Source of the DNA: Methyloceanibacter sp.
GTDB lineage: Bacteria; Pseudomonadota; Alphaproteobacteria; Rhizobiales; Methyloligellaceae
Assembly: GCA_030064755.1 (NCBI GenBank)
Contig: JASJEH010000002.1
Location: 42,349-106,348, forward strand
Length of the DNA stretch: 64,000 bases
Direction of reading: 5' to 3'
This document shows positions 59,423 to 64,000 of the stretch, one piece after another. A program made the position numbers and the translations under genes. How positions within the stretch are numbered: position 1 is the first letter of the stretch; every line of letters starts with the position of its first letter. The notes under the pieces were generated by a model. It was not told where the DNA came from, searched no databases, and saw nothing but the letters and a program-made list of their open reading frames with translations.

Positions 59423-60274
59423 ATGGGAAGGTCACGCCATGCTGCATACACGTTTCGGCCAAGGATTGTCGGCCTCTTGCTTCTCACTCTCCAATGCCTG
59501 AGCGGTTGCGCCACGCCGCAAACGACGCGCACTGGCGCCTTGTCTTCCTACCACGCGCTTGCACCGTCAAACGGCGTCTTCAAGCGATCAATGGCGAGGG
59601 CGGACAGAACCGAGCTCCTTGCCGCCGAGACGATACGCATCGTGCCGACTAGATTTTCGGACGGTTCTGGGGCAACGGCATTCTCGCCGAGGCAGCAACG
59701 ACTTATCGCCAATGCTATAGACCGAACTGTTTGCTTTGATCTAAGCGATCGCTTTGTCGTAGTGCCAGCGACATCTCCCGCCGACCTTACAGTGGAGGTG
59801 GTCATCACAAACCTCAAGCCAACGCGCCCCGTGCCGGCCGCTGCATCCAAGGCCGCCGCGTTCATGACGCGGTTTCTGGTTGTCGAAGTACCAGTCCCCG
59901 TGCCGCGCATCCCAATCGGCTTGGGCAGTCTTTCGGTCGAAGCCGAGGCCCGCGATCGTACCGGACGCCAACGCGCAGCAATGGTCTGGGCCCGTGGTGC
60001 GAAAGCACTCGGCAGCAAGACGCGCGTTGCGAAAACCGGGGACGCCTACGAATTTGCCTATAACTTCGCCGGCGATTTCTCAAGGCTGCTGATAACGGCC
60101 GAAGAATCACGCCGCCTCCCCTTGCTGCCATCAGCAAGACGCATCAGAACATCGCTGGGCGGACCTCCCCGATACGCAGGCTGCGAAGCGTTTGGCCGCA
60201 GTCCCGGAATTCCCGGCTTCGTCGGGGCAGTTGTCGGCGCACCGCCAGCCTGGACCGATCGATCGGGTTTGTAG
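59423..60274 (+). CDS. DUF3313-like lipoprotein
   Basis: Lipobox LSGC (QCLSGCATPQ), GALSSYHALAP...FKRSMARADRTELLAAETIRIVPTRF. Confidence 0.8.
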   Translation: MGRSRHAAYTFRPRIVGLLLLTLQCLSGCATPQTTRTGALSSYHALAPSNGVFKRSMARADRTELLAAETIRIVPTRFSDGSGATAFSPRQQRLIANAIDRTVCFDLSDRFVVVPATSPADLTVEVVITNLKPTRPVPAAASKAAAFMTRFLVVEVPVPVPRIPIGLGSLSVEAEARDRTGRQRAAMVWARGAKALGSKTRVAKTGDAYEFAYNFAGDFSRLLITAEESRRLPLLPSARRIRTSLGGPPRYAGCEAFGRSPGIPGFVGAVVGAPPAWTDRSGL

Positions 60275-60300
60275 GCGCAACGATGAAGGCCTCGGCTCAA

Positions 60301-61050
60301 TCAGGCCTGACTGTTCTGCGTGACGAGTGGCGTGAAGATGTAACCTCCCAAACGTACCGTCTTGATGAGCACGGGGTCACGTGGGTCTGCTTCGATCTTC
60401 TGGCGGATGCGGCTGACATGAACGTCGATACTTCGCTCAACGGGACTTGCCAGGCCGGCATGGGTCAGATCAAGCAACTGATCGCGCGACAGCACACGGC
60501 CAGCGTGGCGACAGAACGCAAGAAGGAGGTCAAACTCCACACTCGTCAACTCGATCCGCACGCCATTCGCATCTAGGAGAAGCCTGCTAACGGGATCGAT
60601 CCGCCATCCATCGAATGTGAGCGGCTTTTGACAGTGAGTGCGCGAGTCATGTCCTAGTCGACTTCGCCGCAGCAGGGCGCGAATACGGGCAACCAGCTCC
60701 CTCGAGTTGAACGGCTTTGGCAAGTAGTCGTCGGCACCGATCTCAAGGCCGATGATGCGGTCAACGTCCTCGCCACGTGCCGTCACCATTATGATGGGAA
60801 CGTTCGACCCTTGCCGAAGGCGCTGGCAAATGCTGAGCCCGTCTTCGCCCGGCAGCATAATGTCGAGGACCACGAGATCCACTTGCTCTTTCTCGAGCAG
60901 CACATCCATTTGGCTGGCGTTACTTGCTGTCGATATTGCGAAACCGTTTGTCGACAGAACCGCCGCCAGCATCTCGGTTATCTCAAGATCGTCCTCAACC
61001 AGGAGGATATGTGGTCTCGATACGGTGGGATCTGGCATGCCACTCGACAC
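60301..61050 (-). CDS. OmpR-family response regulator
   Basis: ILLVEDDLEITEMLAAVLSTNGF, wHTH (VEFDLLLAFCRHAGRVLSRDQLLDLTHAG). Confidence 0.95.
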   Translation of the reverse strand: MSSGMPDPTVSRPHILLVEDDLEITEMLAAVLSTNGFAISTASNASQMDVLLEKEQVDLVVLDIMLPGEDGLSICQRLRQGSNVPIIMVTARGEDVDRIIGLEIGADDYLPKPFNSRELVARIRALLRRSRLGHDSRTHCQKPLTFDGWRIDPVSRLLLDANGVRIELTSVEFDLLLAFCRHAGRVLSRDQLLDLTHAGLASPVERSIDVHVSRIRQKIEADPRDPVLIKTVRLGGYIFTPLVTQNSQA

Positions 61051-61417
61051 AACCCGGATTCACTCCGGCCGCGACCTCGGAAAACTGCAAGAAACCTAAC
61101 TCATTGCGTCGAGACATGATGCGGAAATTTGTTTCGTATTGTTGCGGCGGCCTGCTGTCCTCCAATCGAGAAACATTTGTTGATATTGCCGCACGCGCTA
61201 GGGCGCCTGATCGGTCCTTGAGCTAACTTCATGTGTCTTGAGTACGGTGGCCACAGCGACTACGACAACGTCGCCCTGAATGTGCGAAGGCGAGCGGATG
61301 AATTGGATGGACGCCGCCTCGTATCCATCGTTGGCGTGACGAAGCCAAAGCTGAGGGCTGAGAGCCGGCCAGTTTGCGAGCTGCCGGTCTTCAACGATAA
61401 CGGGACGGAAACGAGCA

Positions 61418-62251
61418 ATGAGCGAAATCAGTGAATTGGCTCGGACCGCTCTTATCGTCGCAGACTACCGTGCACGTGAGAACACGCAGGAAGTCCCTCT
61501 TTATCGCGATCCAATCGTTCCGCTCTTTCTGAACGACGACACAAGGCGGGAGGCTGATCGCATCGCCGCCGATTTTCCTGCCGAGCACGGGGTTAGGTTA
61601 CGCACCCGTTACTTTGACGACCAGCTGAGCATCCAAATCCGCAATGGCTGTCGACAAGTTGTCATTCTAGGCTCGGGCTTTGATACGCGCGCCATACGCA
61701 AACCTGCGCCGAATGTGAGATACTTCGAGATAGACGACGGTGCGATCCTTGACTTCAAGAAAGCAACACTCGCCCAAGCGGGCGTTGAGGCGGATGCTGT
61801 CTTTATCGCTAATGACTATGTTCACCGAGGCATCTTGGCGCCGCTCGCCTCACATGGCTTTGATCGTTCGTTGCCGACCTATTTCATTTGGGAAGGTAAC
61901 ACGATGTATCTCAATCGAGCCTCCGTGTTGAGAGTTCTGTTGGAGCTGCGCAATGGCCTTTGCGCCTTTGCGATTTCATTCGACTACTTCAGCGCTGCAG
62001 TGGCCACACAAACGACCGGAAACAGGCGGCTGTCTTCCTTGGCTCAACGATTTGCTGATATGGGCGCAGCCTTTACCTTTGGAATCGATGATCTGTACGC
62101 GCTCGCTAGCGATGCCGGTTTGAACGTGGCCGACAATACGACGATAGGGGAGCTGTTCCGCGCCTACTGGCCGCATCTTCCTGCGGACGACTGGCATGAT
62201 CACTACAGCCTCTGCACGCTTGAATCCCCAGAGGCACTTAAGGGTACATAA
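61418..62251 (+). CDS. SAM-dependent methyltransferase (LCMT/PPM family-like)
   Basis: VVILGSGFDTRAIRKPAPNVRYFEIDDGAILDFKK. Confidence 0.9.
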   Translation: MSEISELARTALIVADYRARENTQEVPLYRDPIVPLFLNDDTRREADRIAADFPAEHGVRLRTRYFDDQLSIQIRNGCRQVVILGSGFDTRAIRKPAPNVRYFEIDDGAILDFKKATLAQAGVEADAVFIANDYVHRGILAPLASHGFDRSLPTYFIWEGNTMYLNRASVLRVLLELRNGLCAFAISFDYFSAAVATQTTGNRRLSSLAQRFADMGAAFTFGIDDLYALASDAGLNVADNTTIGELFRAYWPHLPADDWHDHYSLCTLESPEALKGT

Positions 62252-62438
62252 CGGCAAAACCTCTGTTTACGCCAACAGCGGAAGTTACGTCACGCCGATC
62301 AGGCTCTAGATTTTTTTGCACCACACGTAGAGTCTGCAAAGTGGCGGGGTTGATTCCTCGCACCACGATCAGGAGGTCGTGTGACTGCGCCGTTTGTGGA
62401 GGAGCGCAGCAGCGAACCCATCGCAAGGAGAGCCCGTT

Positions 62439-63962
62439 TTGTACCCCATTGACCTCCCGTCGGGCCTCCTAGCCCACGGTCTGACGCACGATGATAGCGC
62501 GCTAGCGTTGGTTTCAAAGACACATACTCAGACGTGGCGTGAGCTTGATTTGGGATCGGACCGGCTCGCTTCCAACCTCCTCGCTCTTGGTCTTACGCCA
62601 GGCGACCGCGTAGCTTCGTTGATGCCGAACCGGGTAATACTGATCGTCCACTACCTGGCCTGCTTGAAGGCCGGTCTCGTCATGACGCCGTTGAACTATC
62701 GGTACACACCTTCGGAAATCGACCGTGCCCTGACGCTCAGCGGGGCATCTGCTTTGCTTGTCCATGCGGAACGCGAGGATGACCTCTCGGCGAGTAAAGC
62801 CGTGGAGAGGCTGCCACGCGGACGGATCTGGTGCGAGCACCCGGACGCTCCCGGCCCCAGCATAGAGCCGCTGATGGCCAGTGAAGCCGCAGCGGTCGAC
62901 CTACCGACCCTAGATGCGGAGCAACCCGCTTTGATTTTCTTCACATCTGGCAGCACCGGCGTCCCAAAAGGCGTCACGCTAAGTAGGCGTGCCGTGGGCG
63001 CGCGCGCCTGGTCGATCGGCCAGGGTCTTGAGCTACGGCCAGGTAAGGTCGTGCTGCCGAGTTTGTCTCTGGCCCATGGGGGCGGCTTCGATGTGTCGAT
63101 GGCGACCCTAGCCGCCGGCGGAAAAGTGCTTGTCGCACAGGGCAACGATCCAGACGATGTTTTGCCGCTCCTCAAGATGGAACGGCCGAACGTCTTCATC
63201 GCCCTACCCTCGACGCTATTCGCGCTCATCCGCCATCCCGCAGCCACGAGCGCCGATTTCGCTTCCCTGGACTATTGCGGTTCAGGTGGCGACGTTGTCC
63301 CGGAGGAACTGAGCAAGGAGGTCGCTGAGCGTGCCGGCCTCGAAGTCCGTATCAGCTACGGCATGACGGAGATTGGTATCGCAACCTGCAATAGACCTAG
63401 TAGCGACAATAGGCCGGGCTCCGTCGGTAAGCCCAACCCCGGTTATGAAATGGTGATCCGCGGCGGCGATAACCGCGAGGCCGCGACGAACACGGATGGG
63501 CGTCTCTGGGTCCGCTCGCCTGCGAACATGTCCGCGTATTGGGGAAACCCTGAGGCCACGGCAGCAGCAATTCGGGACGGTTGGCTCGATACCGGCGACA
63601 TAATGCGGCGAGATGCAGACGGCTACCTGTGGTTTCGCGGACGGCAAAAGCAGATCATCGTCCACGACGGCTCCAACATCTGGCCGCAAGAAGTGGAGGC
63701 AGCCCTGCTCGAACACCCGGCGGTCGCCGCAGCAGGGGTCGTCGGAAGGCGTGACGAAGTCCACGGCGAAGACGTCTGTGCCTACGTGGCCTTGAAGGAA
63801 GGTGTATTGCAGCCGACCGTAAGGGCACTGATCGACTTTGCCCGCGCGCGCGTGGGGTACAAAGCACCGGAAGAGATTGTCTTTCTCGACGAGATGCCGC
63901 TCAACAGCGCGGGCAAGATCGACCGTTCGGCGCTCAAGCAGATGGCGGGAGTGGCACGCTAG
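62439..63962 (+). CDS. AMP-binding enzyme (acyl-CoA synthetase)
   Basis: FFTSGSTGVPKGVTLS, YGMTEIGIA, DGWLDTGDIMRRDADGYLWFRGRQKQIIVHDG; start probably TTG 62439 rather than 62394. Confidence 0.92.
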   Translation: MYPIDLPSGLLAHGLTHDDSALALVSKTHTQTWRELDLGSDRLASNLLALGLTPGDRVASLMPNRVILIVHYLACLKAGLVMTPLNYRYTPSEIDRALTLSGASALLVHAEREDDLSASKAVERLPRGRIWCEHPDAPGPSIEPLMASEAAAVDLPTLDAEQPALIFFTSGSTGVPKGVTLSRRAVGARAWSIGQGLELRPGKVVLPSLSLAHGGGFDVSMATLAAGGKVLVAQGNDPDDVLPLLKMERPNVFIALPSTLFALIRHPAATSADFASLDYCGSGGDVVPEELSKEVAERAGLEVRISYGMTEIGIATCNRPSSDNRPGSVGKPNPGYEMVIRGGDNREAATNTDGRLWVRSPANMSAYWGNPEATAAAIRDGWLDTGDIMRRDADGYLWFRGRQKQIIVHDGSNIWPQEVEAALLEHPAVAAAGVVGRRDEVHGEDVCAYVALKEGVLQPTVRALIDFARARVGYKAPEEIVFLDEMPLNSAGKIDRSALKQMAGVAR

Positions 63963-64000
63963 CGAACGCCTACTCTGGGCCAAGGGCTCTGGATCACAAC

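Noticed and set aside
1-64000. tRNA genes, CRISPR arrays, insertion sequences, prophage genes, toxin-antitoxin pairs
   Set aside because: I looked for these by eye and found no supportable instance; a tRNAscan/CRISPR/IS search would be needed to exclude small or degenerate copies.

Overview
The window is chromosomal DNA of moderately high GC, apparently alphaproteobacterial (Rhizobiales/methylotroph-like; inferred from gene content, not proven). It is densely coded with no recognised tRNA, rRNA, CRISPR array, prophage or IS element. Main contents: NarL-type two-component genes; modABC; an MFS gene next to a P460-like/hexaheme cytochrome; a 7TMR-DISM kinase divergently overlapping a NarL-type regulator; RraA-like and HemN genes; a cobalamin riboswitch heading a Zn/Mn-family ABC transporter operon; a phasin; a type I secretion pair with an RTX protein; sbtA/sbtB-like genes; an RND efflux pair with a LysR regulator; a DUF427-cyclase fusion divergent from a cNMP-binding flavoprotein; a persulfide dioxygenase/YeeE sulfur cassette; aldo/keto reductases; a DevBCA-type exporter with an OmpR/EnvZ-type system; and a methyltransferase and an acyl-CoA synthetase. 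The strongest candidate for an undescribed system is the riboswitch operon at 20719-25553. It contains two unannotated overlapping small ORFs (a Cys-rich 38-50 aa peptide and a 43 aa single-TM peptide) coupled by ATGA/TGATG overlaps to a ZnuCBA-like transporter, a signal-peptide-less BtuF-like protein and a DUF1289 fusion protein. I also report several operator-like motifs: an FNR-like box, two LysR-adjacent perfect palindromes, and a TTAAG-N5-TTAAG pair flanking the DevBCA/HK locus.
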